From Microbacteriaceae bacterium (GTDB lineage Bacteria > Actinomycetota > Actinomycetes > Actinomycetales > Microbacteriaceae): a stretch of DNA of 6,031 nt. The notes under the pieces were generated by a model. That model had not been told where the DNA came from. It made no database searches and saw nothing but the letters and a program-made list of their open reading frames with translations. Made by a program: the position numbers and the translations under genes. Positions 1-5,063 of this stretch are shown here, in pieces. Location of the stretch: positions 1 to 6,031 of the forward strand of contig JAAZFP010000073.1 of assembly GCA_012511645.1 (NCBI GenBank). Direction: 5' to 3'. Each line of letters begins with the position of its first letter. The stretch's first letter is position 1.

Positions 1-506
1 AGGGTCAGAATCATGATGATGATTGCCCACCACTCTTGCGAGACAAGATTCTGACACGCCTGGTTCGCAGAGGTGCCGAACAGCATGCCCGAGCGGGCCA
101 TCGTGATCAACACCGTCGACTGCAGCACTGCAAGCGCGATGGTGAGGTAGCGCGTGTACTGGGTCAGCTTGCCCTGACCAGCCTGACCCTCTTTGTGCAG
201 CGCCTCAAAGTGAGGGATCACCACGCGCAGCAGCTGGGTGATAATCGACGCCGTAATGTACGGCATGATGCCGAGGGCAAAGATCGACAGCTGCAGCAGT
301 GCGCCACCACTGAACATGTTGATCATCTCGTAGATGCCCGTGGTGCCGGTCTGGTTCGCAACCAGACACGCCTGCACGTTATCGAAGTGCACAAACGGGG
401 CAGGCACAAATGATCCGAGTCTGAACAACGCCACGATTGCGAGCGTGAAGACGATCTTCCGCCGCAGGTCGGGCGTCTTGAAGATTCGTGCGATGGCGCT
501 AAACAA
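1..506 (-). CDS. secY: Preprotein translocase subunit SecY, N-terminal part (gene runs off the left edge)
   Basis: SecY is the channel-forming subunit of the SecYEG translocon in the cytoplasmic membrane; it passes unfolded secretory proteins and inserts membrane proteins. The window holds 168 codons plus two bases, open throughout, of a family usually about 430–440 residues long. The translation begins (M)FSAIARIFKTPDLRRK, followed by TM1 (about residues 18–39, IVFTLAIVALFRLGSFVP). The conserved plug/TM2 region is at about 60–93, with EMINMFSGGAL and FALGIMPYITASII. The cytoplasmic loop HKEGQAGQGKLTQYTRY leads into TM3 at about 118–136. The start is TTG at 506–504: AGGAGG sits 7 nt upstream, the reading matches the SecY N-terminus, and the first in-frame ATG would lie inside the plug region. 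It is the only gene here separated from its upstream neighbour by more than 150 nt, so it may have partly independent expression. In related genomes adk and map commonly follow, outside this window. Confidence 0.96.
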   Translation of the reverse strand, partial: MFSAIARIFKTPDLRRKIVFTLAIVALFRLGSFVPAPFVHFDNVQACLVANQTGTTGIYEMINMFSGGALLQLSIFALGIMPYITASIITQLLRVVIPHFEALHKEGQAGQGKLTQYTRYLTIALAVLQSTVLITMARSGMLFGTSANQACQNLVSQEWWAIIIMILT

Positions 507-513
507 CAGCCTG

Positions 514-519
514 CCTCCT
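514..519 (-). promoter_or_regulatory. Shine–Dalgarno of secY, decides a TTG start
   Basis: The minus strand reads AGGAGG here, a perfect core match to the 16S anti-Shine–Dalgarno, with a 7-nt spacer to the TTG at 506–504. No ATG or GTG in the secY frame lies at a suitable distance, so this site fixes the unusual start codon. Confidence 0.85.
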
Positions 520-563
520 GCAAAACATATAGGGCGCAGTACGCATTCGCGTGCGCCAAGAGT

Positions 564-585
564 CCAGCCTACACTGCGAGGCTGG
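564..585 (-). repeat. Stem-loop in the secY leader (7-bp stem, 8-nt loop)
   Basis: CCAGCCT at 564–570 and AGGCTGG at 579–585 are perfect inverted repeats with an 8-nt loop. This is the third stem-loop after rplO and the closest to secY, ending 57 nt before the TTG start codon. Its 579–585 arm can instead pair with 640–646, so it may be one state of an alternative fold. The function is unknown. Confidence 0.6.
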
Positions 586-595
586 GGAAAACGTT

Positions 596-640
596 GGGGC
601 CGAGCCGATCTCTTCTGCGAAGAGCATCGAACCCGGCCCC
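596..640 (-). terminator. Long GC-rich hairpin after rplO, possible terminator or attenuator
   Basis: The outer stem pairs GGGGCCG (596–602) with CGGCCCC (634–640). After a small internal loop, the inner stem pairs 606–615 with 619–629, with a single bulged base at 625 and a 3-nt loop. On the transcript it lies about 20 nt after the rplO stop and is followed by AACGTTTTCCCC, so it has only a weak, displaced run of four T. Actinobacterial terminators often lack a good U-tract, so partial termination between the spc ribosomal genes and secY is plausible. An mRNA-processing or 3'-end-stabilising structure is equally possible. Confidence 0.4.
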
Positions 641-642
641 CA

Positions 643-660
643 GCCTGAACAGGGTCAGGC
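643..660 (-). repeat. Stem-loop directly after the rplO stop codon
   Basis: GCCTGA (643–648) and TCAGGC (655–660) form a perfect 6-bp stem with a 6-nt loop, beginning 1 nt after the rplO stop codon. There is no U-tract after it. Its 643–646 bases are also part of an alternative 9-bp pairing with 579–587. Confidence 0.5.
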
Positions 661-661
661 G

Positions 662-1123
662 TTACTTAATCTCTCCGCCAGCGGCGACGATCTTCTGCTC
701 AGCAGAGCTCGAGACCTTGTCAACCGAGACGACGAGCTTCACGCTCAGGTCGCCATTGCCGAGCACCTTCACGGGCTGGTTCTTGCGAACTGCGCCCTTG
801 GCAACGAGATCGTCGACCGTGACCTCGCCACCCTTGGGGTAGAGCTCGGCCAGCTTCGACACGTTGACCACCTGGTACTCCGTGCGGAAAGGATTCTTGA
901 AGCCACGCAGCTTCGGGGTGCGCATGTGCAGTGGCATCTGCCCACCCTCAAAGCCAGCCTTGACCTGGTAGCGTGCCTTGGTTCCCTTGGTACCACGGCC
1001 TGCGGTCTTACCCTTTGAGCCTTCACCGCGACCCACACGGGTCTTGGTGGTCTTGCCGCCGGGTGCGGGGCGCAGGTGATGCGCCTTCAGCACGTCGCCG
1101 CGCTCTTCGTTCTTCTCGCTCAT
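662..1123 (-). CDS. rplO: 50S ribosomal protein L15
   Basis: L15 is a late-assembly protein of the large ribosomal subunit, contacting 23S rRNA and other L proteins near the central protuberance. The 153-residue product has the expected length. It has the basic, Gly-rich N-terminal arm (about residues 18–50: LRPAPGGKTTKTRVGRGEGSK, then KTAGRGTKGTKAR), followed by the family signature FEGGQMPLHMRTPKLRGF (about 58–75). The C-terminal globular part contains KVLGNGDLSVKLVV. The ATG start overlaps the rpmD stop as ATGA. GAGGAG at 1132–1137 lies 8 nt upstream, within the last rpmD codons, so translation is probably coupled to L30. It is the last ribosomal protein gene before the 155-nt break to secY. 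Confidence 0.98.
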   Translation of the reverse strand: MSEKNEERGDVLKAHHLRPAPGGKTTKTRVGRGEGSKGKTAGRGTKGTKARYQVKAGFEGGQMPLHMRTPKLRGFKNPFRTEYQVVNVSKLAELYPKGGEVTVDDLVAKGAVRKNQPVKVLGNGDLSVKLVVSVDKVSSSAEQKIVAAGGEIK

Positions 1124-1317
1124 GCGTCGATCTCCTCAACCTTTACCAGGTGAGCAACCGTGCGAACATACCCACGATTCGCCGGGGTGTCTTCACGAAC
1201 GACCGTCTGGCCGATCTTGCGAAGACCCAGGCTGCGCAGCGTGTCACGCTGGTTCTGCTTCTCACTGATGACGGATTTGAGCTGCGTAATCTGCAGGCTC
1301 TTCTTCTTGGCAGCCAT
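1120..1317 (-). CDS. rpmD: 50S ribosomal protein L30
   Basis: L30 is a small protein of the large subunit that binds 23S rRNA. The product is 65 residues, close to the usual 58–65. It has a Lys-rich start (MAAKKKSLQITQLKS), the conserved core RDTLRSLGLRKIGQTVV and the C-terminal segment GYVRTVAHLVKVEE. The start ATG overlaps the rpsE stop as TAATG. Upstream, AGGTG on the minus strand is only a moderate ribosome-binding site, so re-initiation after S5 is likely. The stop TGA overlaps the rplO start as ATGA. Absence of L30 in some lineages makes its retention a mild lineage marker, fitting Actinobacteria. Confidence 0.97.
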   Translation of the reverse strand: MAAKKKSLQITQLKSVISEKQNQRDTLRSLGLRKIGQTVVREDTPANRGYVRTVAHLVKVEEIDA

Positions 1318-2015
1318 TACGCACCTGCCTTTGCTTTAGCTGCAGCGTCGGCGAGTGCCTTGGCCTCTGCGCGCACGATGCGCGCAGGGGCAACACGGTC
1401 GAAGTCGAGACCACGACGAGCGGCAACTGCGCGGGGCTCTTCGAGCTGACGCAGCGCCTCGACGGTCGCATGCACAATGTTCAAGGTGTTCGACGAACCG
1501 AGCGACTTGCTCAGCACGTCGTGGATGCCAGCGCACTCAAGCACGGCACGCACCGGGCCACCGGCGATAACACCGGTACCTGCTGCTGCGGGGCGCAAGA
1601 GCACCACGCCAGCGGCAGCCTCGCCCTGCACAGGGTGAGGAATGGTGCTGCCAACACGGGGAACGCGGAAGAAGTTCTTCTTGGCTTCTTCGACGCCCTT
1701 CGCGATTGCGAGAGGAACTTCCTTCGCCTTGCCGTAGCCCACGCCAACGGTGCCATTGCCATCGCCCACCACGACAAGCGCGGTAAAGCTGAAGCGACGG
1801 CCGCCCTTGACGACCTTCGACACGCGGTTAATGGTGACTACACGCTCGAGAAACTGGCTCTCGTTGCGATCGCGACCGCCGCCACGCTCGCCGCGGGTGC
1901 CGCGATCGCGGCTTCCCCGACGCTGCTCGCGAGGCTCGCTGCGGTGATCGGTTGACGATGCGTCAGCAACCTGGGTCTCTGCAGTCACTTCCTGCTCCTT
2001 CGTTTCTTCGCTCAC
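1317..2015 (-). CDS. rpsE: 30S ribosomal protein S5 with long Arg/Gly-rich N-terminal extension
   Basis: S5 acts at the small-subunit decoding and mRNA-entry side and affects accuracy and spectinomycin response. The product is 232 residues against about 166 in E. coli. Residues 1–50 are a low-complexity extension: first acidic (MSEETKEQE), then Arg/Gly-rich (about 29–50). The S5 N-terminal RNA-binding domain follows at about 51–120, with SKVVKGGRRFSFTALVVVGDGNG and GVGYGKAKEVPLAI. The C-terminal domain, about 130–215, has GTGVIAGGPVRAVLE and AGIHDVLSKSLGSSN. The tail is Ala/Lys-rich. The KGGRR loop corresponds to the region where spectinomycin-resistance changes are known in other bacteria; I see no obvious such change. 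The start is GTG at 2015–2013, overlapping the rplR stop as GTGA, with a G-rich site (AAGGGGGG, 2024–2031) upstream. Long N-terminal extensions are common in actinobacterial S5. Confidence 0.98.
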   Translation of the reverse strand: MSEETKEQEVTAETQVADASSTDHRSEPREQRRGSRDRGTRGERGGGRDRNESQFLERVVTINRVSKVVKGGRRFSFTALVVVGDGNGTVGVGYGKAKEVPLAIAKGVEEAKKNFFRVPRVGSTIPHPVQGEAAAGVVLLRPAAAGTGVIAGGPVRAVLECAGIHDVLSKSLGSSNTLNIVHATVEALRQLEEPRAVAARRGLDFDRVAPARIVRAEAKALADAAAKAKAGA

Positions 2016-2386
2016 AGGGACAGCCCCCCTTCGCGTGCACCGTCTGCCACGCTTGCAACGCGACCGGCGTACTTGCTGCCGCCGCGGTCAAACACCACGG
2101 CGTCAATGCCTGCGCTCTTCGCACGCTCAGCGACGAGTTCGCCAACGCGGTGAGCCTTGGCAGTCTTGTCACCCTCAAATGAACGCAGATCAGCTTCCAT
2201 CGTCGAAGCCGATGCGAGCGTGAAACCCTTCGAATCGTCGATGACCTGAACGAACACGTGACGTGCCGAACGAGTGACGACGAGACGCGGGCGTGACTCG
2301 GTGCCTACAATCTTCTTGCGCAGACGGACGTGGCGGCGAATACGCGCGGCCGAGCGACCCTTTGCACGGGAAATGTTTCCGGCCAT
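2012..2386 (-). CDS. rplR: 50S ribosomal protein L18
   Basis: L18 binds 5S rRNA together with L5 and L25 family proteins and docks it on the large subunit's central protuberance. The 124-residue product matches the family length (about 117–125). It starts with the basic N-terminal arm (SRAKGRSAARIRRHVRLRKKI), continues with RPRLVVTRSARHVFVQVIDD, and ends with the signature region AVVFDRGGSKYAGRVASVAD and AREGGLSL. The ATG lies 2 nt after the rplF stop. No strong Shine–Dalgarno is visible (only AAAGG some 14 nt or more upstream), so translation probably depends on ribosomes finishing L6. Its stop overlaps the GTG start of rpsE. Confidence 0.98.
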   Translation of the reverse strand: MAGNISRAKGRSAARIRRHVRLRKKIVGTESRPRLVVTRSARHVFVQVIDDSKGFTLASASTMEADLRSFEGDKTAKAHRVGELVAERAKSAGIDAVVFDRGGSKYAGRVASVADGAREGGLSL

Positions 2387-2388
2387 GG

Positions 2389-2925
2389 TTACTTACCAGC
2401 CTTTCCAGCCTTGCGACGAACGTTTTCACCTTCGTAGCGGATGCCCTTGCCCTTGTAAGGCTCTGGCTTCTTCAGCTTGCGAATATTCGCGGCAGCCTCG
2501 CCGACTGCCTGCTTCGAGATACCGGTGACGGTGATCTTGGTGTTGCCCTCAACTGCGAGCGTGATGCCCTCAGGTGCGTCGAACACCACCGGGTGCGAGA
2601 AGCCGAGCGCGAGCTCGAGGTTGGCACCCTTCTGCTGCACACGGTAGCCGGTGCCGACGACCTCGAGCTGCTTGGAGTAGCCCTCGGTGACACCAACGAT
2701 GTCGTTGAAGATGAGCGTGCGCACGAGACCGTGCAGCGCGCGAGAATCGCGCTCGTCGTTGGGGCGAGTGACCAGCACCGTACCCTCATCGAGAGCTACG
2801 CGAATGGGCTCAGGAACAACGAGTGACAACTCGCCCTTCGGGCCCTTGACCGAGACCTGCTGGCCATCGATCTTGACGTCTACACCACCGGGAACGGTGA
2901 TGGGAAGCTTACCAATACGTGACAT
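2389..2925 (-). CDS. rplF: 50S ribosomal protein L6
   Basis: L6 lies near the factor-binding site of the large subunit and contacts the sarcin–ricin region of 23S rRNA. The 178-residue product has the normal length and the two repeated L6 domains. Domain 1 opens with the canonical MSRIGKLPITVPGGVDV and contains VKGPKGELSL. Domain 2 carries GYSKQLEVVGTGYRVQQKG and LALGFSHPV, and the C-terminal signature is RKLKKPEPYKGKGIRYEGE (about 148–167), followed by a basic Arg/Lys tail. The start ATG lies 6 nt after the rpsH stop. The preceding bases show no convincing Shine–Dalgarno, which again suggests coupled translation from S8. Confidence 0.98.
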   Translation of the reverse strand: MSRIGKLPITVPGGVDVKIDGQQVSVKGPKGELSLVVPEPIRVALDEGTVLVTRPNDERDSRALHGLVRTLIFNDIVGVTEGYSKQLEVVGTGYRVQQKGANLELALGFSHPVVFDAPEGITLAVEGNTKITVTGISKQAVGEAAANIRKLKKPEPYKGKGIRYEGENVRRKAGKAGK

Positions 2926-2931
2926 GACGGC

Positions 2932-3330
2932 TTACCACACGTAGGCCAGCACTTCGCCGCCCACGCCCTTCTGCTCAGCCTCGCGGTCCGTGAGGAGCCC
3001 CGAAGAGGTGGACAGGATCGCAATACCGAGACCACCGAGCACGCTCGGGAGTTCGGTTGAACCCGCGTACACGCGAAGGCCGGGCTTCGAAACCCGCTTG
3101 ATGCCTTCGATGGAACGCTCGCGGTTCGGGCCGTACTTCAGCGACATGGTGAGGGTGGTGCCGACGCGTGCGTCCTCCACCTTCCAGTCAGCGATGTAGC
3201 CCTCGCGCTTGAGGATATCTGCGATCCGCTCCTTCAGCTTTGAGCCGGGAAGCGAAACGTCGTCATGGTGCGCCGAGTTTGCATTGCGCAACCGGGTCAG
3301 CATGTCTGCGACCGGATCGGTCATCGTCAT
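2932..3330 (-). CDS. rpsH: 30S ribosomal protein S8
   Basis: S8 is a primary 16S rRNA-binding protein needed for assembly of the small-subunit central domain. In E. coli it also represses the spc operon post-transcriptionally. The 132-residue product has the N-terminal domain opening TDPVADMLTRLRNAN and the C-terminal signature region, including RRVYAGSTELP-like sequence (read here as LRVYAGSTELP), GLGIAILSTSSGLLTDREA and the ending GGEVLAYVW. Two ATGs are possible, at 3330 and 3324. The first is preferred because AGAAGAG lies 6 nt upstream; the result MTMTDP is familiar from actinobacterial S8. It is the first gene after the 113-nt break following rplE, where S14 would be expected in many bacteria. 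Confidence 0.98.
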   Translation of the reverse strand: MTMTDPVADMLTRLRNANSAHHDDVSLPGSKLKERIADILKREGYIADWKVEDARVGTTLTMSLKYGPNRERSIEGIKRVSKPGLRVYAGSTELPSVLGGLGIAILSTSSGLLTDREAEQKGVGGEVLAYVW

Positions 3331-3443
3331 AAGTGACTCTTCTTTCTCGCCTGGTATCGACAGCCGTTACACGACTGCAGACCTGGGTGATACGCGAACC
3401 AGGCACCCCTCATGAGGGGTGGCGATCCGCTTGGATTATTCAG
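3331..3443. other. rplE–rpsH intergenic region without the S14 gene
   Basis: These 113 nt separate L5 from S8. In E. coli and many Gram-positives an S14 gene (61–101 codons) sits here; this gap is too short for one and I see no S14 zinc-finger (CxxC) sequence. It holds a perfect palindrome (3404–3421). It also has a 7-bp inverted repeat, GCCTGGT (3349–3355) with ACCAGGC (3398–3404), and a competing 5-bp pair (3382–3386 with 3399–3403). I see no convincing promoter. It could be an mRNA leader structure or a processing site. Confidence 0.7.
3404..3421. repeat. Perfect 18-bp palindrome between rplE and rpsH
   Basis: CACCCCTCATGAGGGGTG is its own reverse complement. As RNA it gives a 7-bp GC-rich stem with a CATG loop. 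It lies 22 nt after the rplE stop and is not followed by a T-run, so it is not a classical terminator. It may be a protein-binding site, an mRNA stability element or an attenuating hairpin. Confidence 0.6.
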
Positions 3444-4022
3444 TTATTCAGCCTTGAACGGGAACCCGAACTGGCGAAGCAGCGCGCGACCCTCGTCGTC
3501 GGTCTTTGCGGTGGTCACGACAGTGATGTCAAAACCACGCACGCGATCGATCTTATCCTGATTGATCTCGTGGAACACACTCTGCTCGGTCAGACCAAAG
3601 GTGTAGTTTCCGTTGCCGTCGAACTGCTTCGGCGACAGCCCGCGGAAGTCGCGGATACGTGGCAGCGCAAGCGTTACCAGACGATCCATGAATTCCCACG
3701 CACGGTCACCACGCAGGGTGACGTGTGCGCCAATTGCCTGGCCCTCACGCAGCTTGAACTGCGCGATGCTCTTGCGAGCCTTGGTGACCATCGGCTTCTG
3801 GCCGGTGATGCGAGTGAGATCGTCGATCGCACCCTCAATCACCTTGCTGTCGCGAGCGGCTTCACCGACACCGGTGTTGACCACAATCTTGACGAGGCCG
3901 GGCACCTGCATGATGTTCTCGTAACCGAATTCTTCCTTCAGCGCGGGAACAATCTCATCGCGGTACTTCTGCTTCAGGCGAGGCTGGATTTTGCCAGCAA
4001 CGGCGGCAGTAGCTTCAGACAT
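3444..4022 (-). CDS. rplE: 50S ribosomal protein L5
   Basis: L5 binds 5S rRNA with L18 in the central protuberance and contacts S13 and P-site tRNA. The product is 192 residues (family about 179–190) with a short N-terminal actinobacterial extension (MSEATAAVAGK). Conserved segments follow in order: VPGLVKIVVNTGVGEA (about 40–55), the loop TRITGQKPMVTKARKSIA, LREGQAIGAHVTLRG, LPRIRDFRGL, and the C-terminal FGLTEQSVFHEIN and FDITVVTTAKTDDEGRALL. The ATG overlaps the rplX stop as TAATG, and GGAAGGA at 4029–4035 lies 6 nt upstream. After its stop the run of tightly packed genes is interrupted for 113 nt. Confidence 0.98.
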   Translation of the reverse strand: MSEATAAVAGKIQPRLKQKYRDEIVPALKEEFGYENIMQVPGLVKIVVNTGVGEAARDSKVIEGAIDDLTRITGQKPMVTKARKSIAQFKLREGQAIGAHVTLRGDRAWEFMDRLVTLALPRIRDFRGLSPKQFDGNGNYTFGLTEQSVFHEINQDKIDRVRGFDITVVTTAKTDDEGRALLRQFGFPFKAE

Positions 4023-4384
4023 TAGATGTCCTTCCCAGACTTCTTGGCGTAGCGAACGCGCACGGTCTTCTTCTTGCCGTTCTTCTCGACCTCTTCCGAG
4101 CGGAAACCAACGCGAGTTGGCTTCTTGGTGCTCGGGTCGACAAGAGCAACGTTCGACACATGGATCGGAGCCTCGTGAGTCTCGATGCCACCCTCTTGTG
4201 TGCCACGAGCGCTCTGGCCCTGACGCACATGCTTCTTCACGTAGTTCACACCTTCGACGATCACGCGATCGCTGTCGGTGAGCACCTCGAGCACATGGCC
4301 CTGCTTGCCCTTGTAGCCGCCACGCTCTTGCGTTGCGCCTGAGATGACCTCAACGAGGTCACCCTTCTTGATCTTTGCGCCCAT
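4022..4384 (-). CDS. rplX: 50S ribosomal protein L24
   Basis: L24 is an assembly-initiator protein of the large subunit that binds the 5' region of 23S rRNA and sits near the peptide exit. The 120-residue product has the N-terminal KOW motif: KIKKGDLVEVISGATQERGGYKGKQGHVLEVL (about 4–35). This is followed by VEGVNYVKKHVR and the conserved GGIETHEAPIHVSNVALVDP, with a basic C-terminus. It is slightly longer than E. coli L24 (104), as usual in Actinobacteria, where a C-terminal VGFRSEEV-type extension is common. The ATG lies 4 nt after the rplN stop and is served by a strong Shine–Dalgarno inside the end of rplN. The stop overlaps the rplE start. Confidence 0.98.
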   Translation of the reverse strand: MGAKIKKGDLVEVISGATQERGGYKGKQGHVLEVLTDSDRVIVEGVNYVKKHVRQGQSARGTQEGGIETHEAPIHVSNVALVDPSTKKPTRVGFRSEEVEKNGKKKTVRVRYAKKSGKDI

Positions 4385-4388
4385 AAGA

Positions 4389-4757
4389 CTAGATCACCTC
4401 CGGTGCAAGTGAGACGATCTTCATGAACTTCTTATCACGAAGCTCACGACCGACCGGCCCGAAGATACGGGTGCCGCGAGGCTCCCCGTCTGCCTTCAAA
4501 ATGACCGCTGCGTTCTCGTCGAAGCTGATGTATGAACCATCAGCACGACGGGTCGACTTGCGGGTGCGAACGATAACCGCCTTGACGATATCGCCCTTCT
4601 TCACGTTGCCACCCGGGATCGCATCCTTAACGGTTGCGACAATGGTGTCGCCGAGTCCCGCGTAGCGGCGCCTCGACCCCCCGAGCACACGAATCGTGAG
4701 CAACTCTTTGGCGCCGCTGTTATCAGCTACCTTGAGTCGCGATTCCTGTTGAATCAC
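4389..4757 (-). CDS. rplN: 50S ribosomal protein L14
   Basis: L14 is a core large-subunit protein at the subunit interface, contacting 16S rRNA helix 14 and the region where the silencing factor RsfS binds. The 122-residue product has exactly the expected length. It reads IQQESRLKVADNSGAKE at the N-terminus, VLGGSRRRYAGLGDTIVATVKDAIPGGNVKKGDIVKAVIVRT in the middle (the L14 signature), then FDENAAVIL, GTRIFGPVGRELR and the ending MKIVSLAPEVI. The start codon is GTG (4757–4755), with AAGGAG at 4764–4769 spaced 6 nt away. This gene opens the classical spc operon; a small hairpin at 4775–4791 separates it from rpsQ. Confidence 0.98.
   Translation of the reverse strand: MIQQESRLKVADNSGAKELLTIRVLGGSRRRYAGLGDTIVATVKDAIPGGNVKKGDIVKAVIVRTRKSTRRADGSYISFDENAAVILKADGEPRGTRIFGPVGRELRDKKFMKIVSLAPEVI
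4392..4401 (-). promoter_or_regulatory. Extended Shine–Dalgarno of rplX inside the rplN 3' end
   Basis: The minus strand reads GGAGGTGATC here, complementary over 10 nt to the usual bacterial 16S 3' end (GATCACCTCC). It is formed by the codons for the last L14 residues (PEVI). Its GGAGG core is 12 nt from the rplX ATG, a slightly long spacing imposed by the overlap with coding sequence. Confidence 0.75.
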
Positions 4758-4774
4758 TGGATACTCCTTCTTCC

Positions 4775-4791
4775 GTAAGCCGGGGGCTTAC
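4775..4791 (-). repeat. Hairpin at the S10/spc operon boundary, containing the rpsQ stop
   Basis: GTAAGCC (4775–4781) and GGCTTAC (4785–4791) are perfect inverted repeats with a 3-nt loop. The stem contains the rpsQ stop codon (4790–4788) and ends 5 nt before the rplN Shine–Dalgarno. No T-run follows, so intrinsic termination is unlikely. It may modulate L14 initiation, but only the structure is seen. Confidence 0.5.
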
Positions 4792-5060
4792 TTCGCCTTC
4801 TCGAGGACCTCGACCAGGCGCCACCGCTTGGTCGCGCTGAGCGGGCGGGTTTCGTGGATGAGCACGAGATCGCCGATGCCGGCGGTGTTCTGCTCATCGT
4901 GCGCCTTGACCTTCGATGAACGACGCAGAACCTTGCCGTAGAGGGGGTGCTTCACGCGATCCTCAACCTCAACCACAATGGTCTTGTCCATCTTGTCGCT
5001 GACGACATAGCCGCGGCGAGCCTTGCGGTGGCCGCGCTGTTCAATTTCTTGCTCAGCCAT
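4788..5060 (-). CDS. rpsQ: 30S ribosomal protein S17
   Basis: S17 is a primary 16S rRNA-binding protein of the small-subunit body, with an OB fold. The product is 90 residues, within the family range (about 80–95). It has a short charged N-terminal leader (MAEQEIEQRGHRKARR), then GYVVSDKMDKTIVVEVEDRVKHPLYGKVLRRSSKVKAHDE and the S17 signature GIGDLVLIHETRPLSATKRWRLVEV. The ATG lies 3 nt after the rpmC stop, and AAGGAGG at 5069–5075 is 8 nt upstream, overlapping the end of rpmC. It is the last gene of the classical S10 operon. Confidence 0.98.
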   Translation of the reverse strand: MAEQEIEQRGHRKARRGYVVSDKMDKTIVVEVEDRVKHPLYGKVLRRSSKVKAHDEQNTAGIGDLVLIHETRPLSATKRWRLVEVLEKAK

Positions 5061-5063
5061 GAC

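Noticed and set aside
499..528. Nine-codon upstream ORF overlapping the secY TTG start
   Set aside because: It has no ribosome-binding site of its own and its length is easily due to chance.
526..531. TATATG (minus strand) as a -10 box for a secY promoter
   Set aside because: A start point about 7 nt downstream would fall on the Shine–Dalgarno, and the only -35-like TTGGCG is 22 nt away, too far. A secY promoter elsewhere in the gap is not excluded.
551..1018. 155-codon plus-strand open frame across the rplO–secY gap and rplO
   Set aside because: It is mostly antisense to L15; no plausible ribosome-binding site or protein family was recognised.
1470..1955. 161-codon plus-strand open frame opposite rpsE, Ala-rich
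   Set aside because: It is an antisense shadow of S5; the Ala-rich stretch mirrors the S5 Arg/Gly codons.
2293..2826. 177-codon plus-strand open frame opposite rplF and rplR
   Set aside because: It shadows conserved genes, has no family resemblance, and the L6 and L18 readings account for the sequence fully.
3331..3443. Degenerate S14 remnant between rplE and rpsH
   Set aside because: I saw no CxxC motifs or S14-like segments, and the gap is shorter than the smallest S14 gene.
3333..4025. 230-codon plus-strand open frame opposite rplE
   Set aside because: It is antisense to an unmistakable L5 gene, has no recognisable domain, and arises from GC-rich codon bias on the opposite strand.
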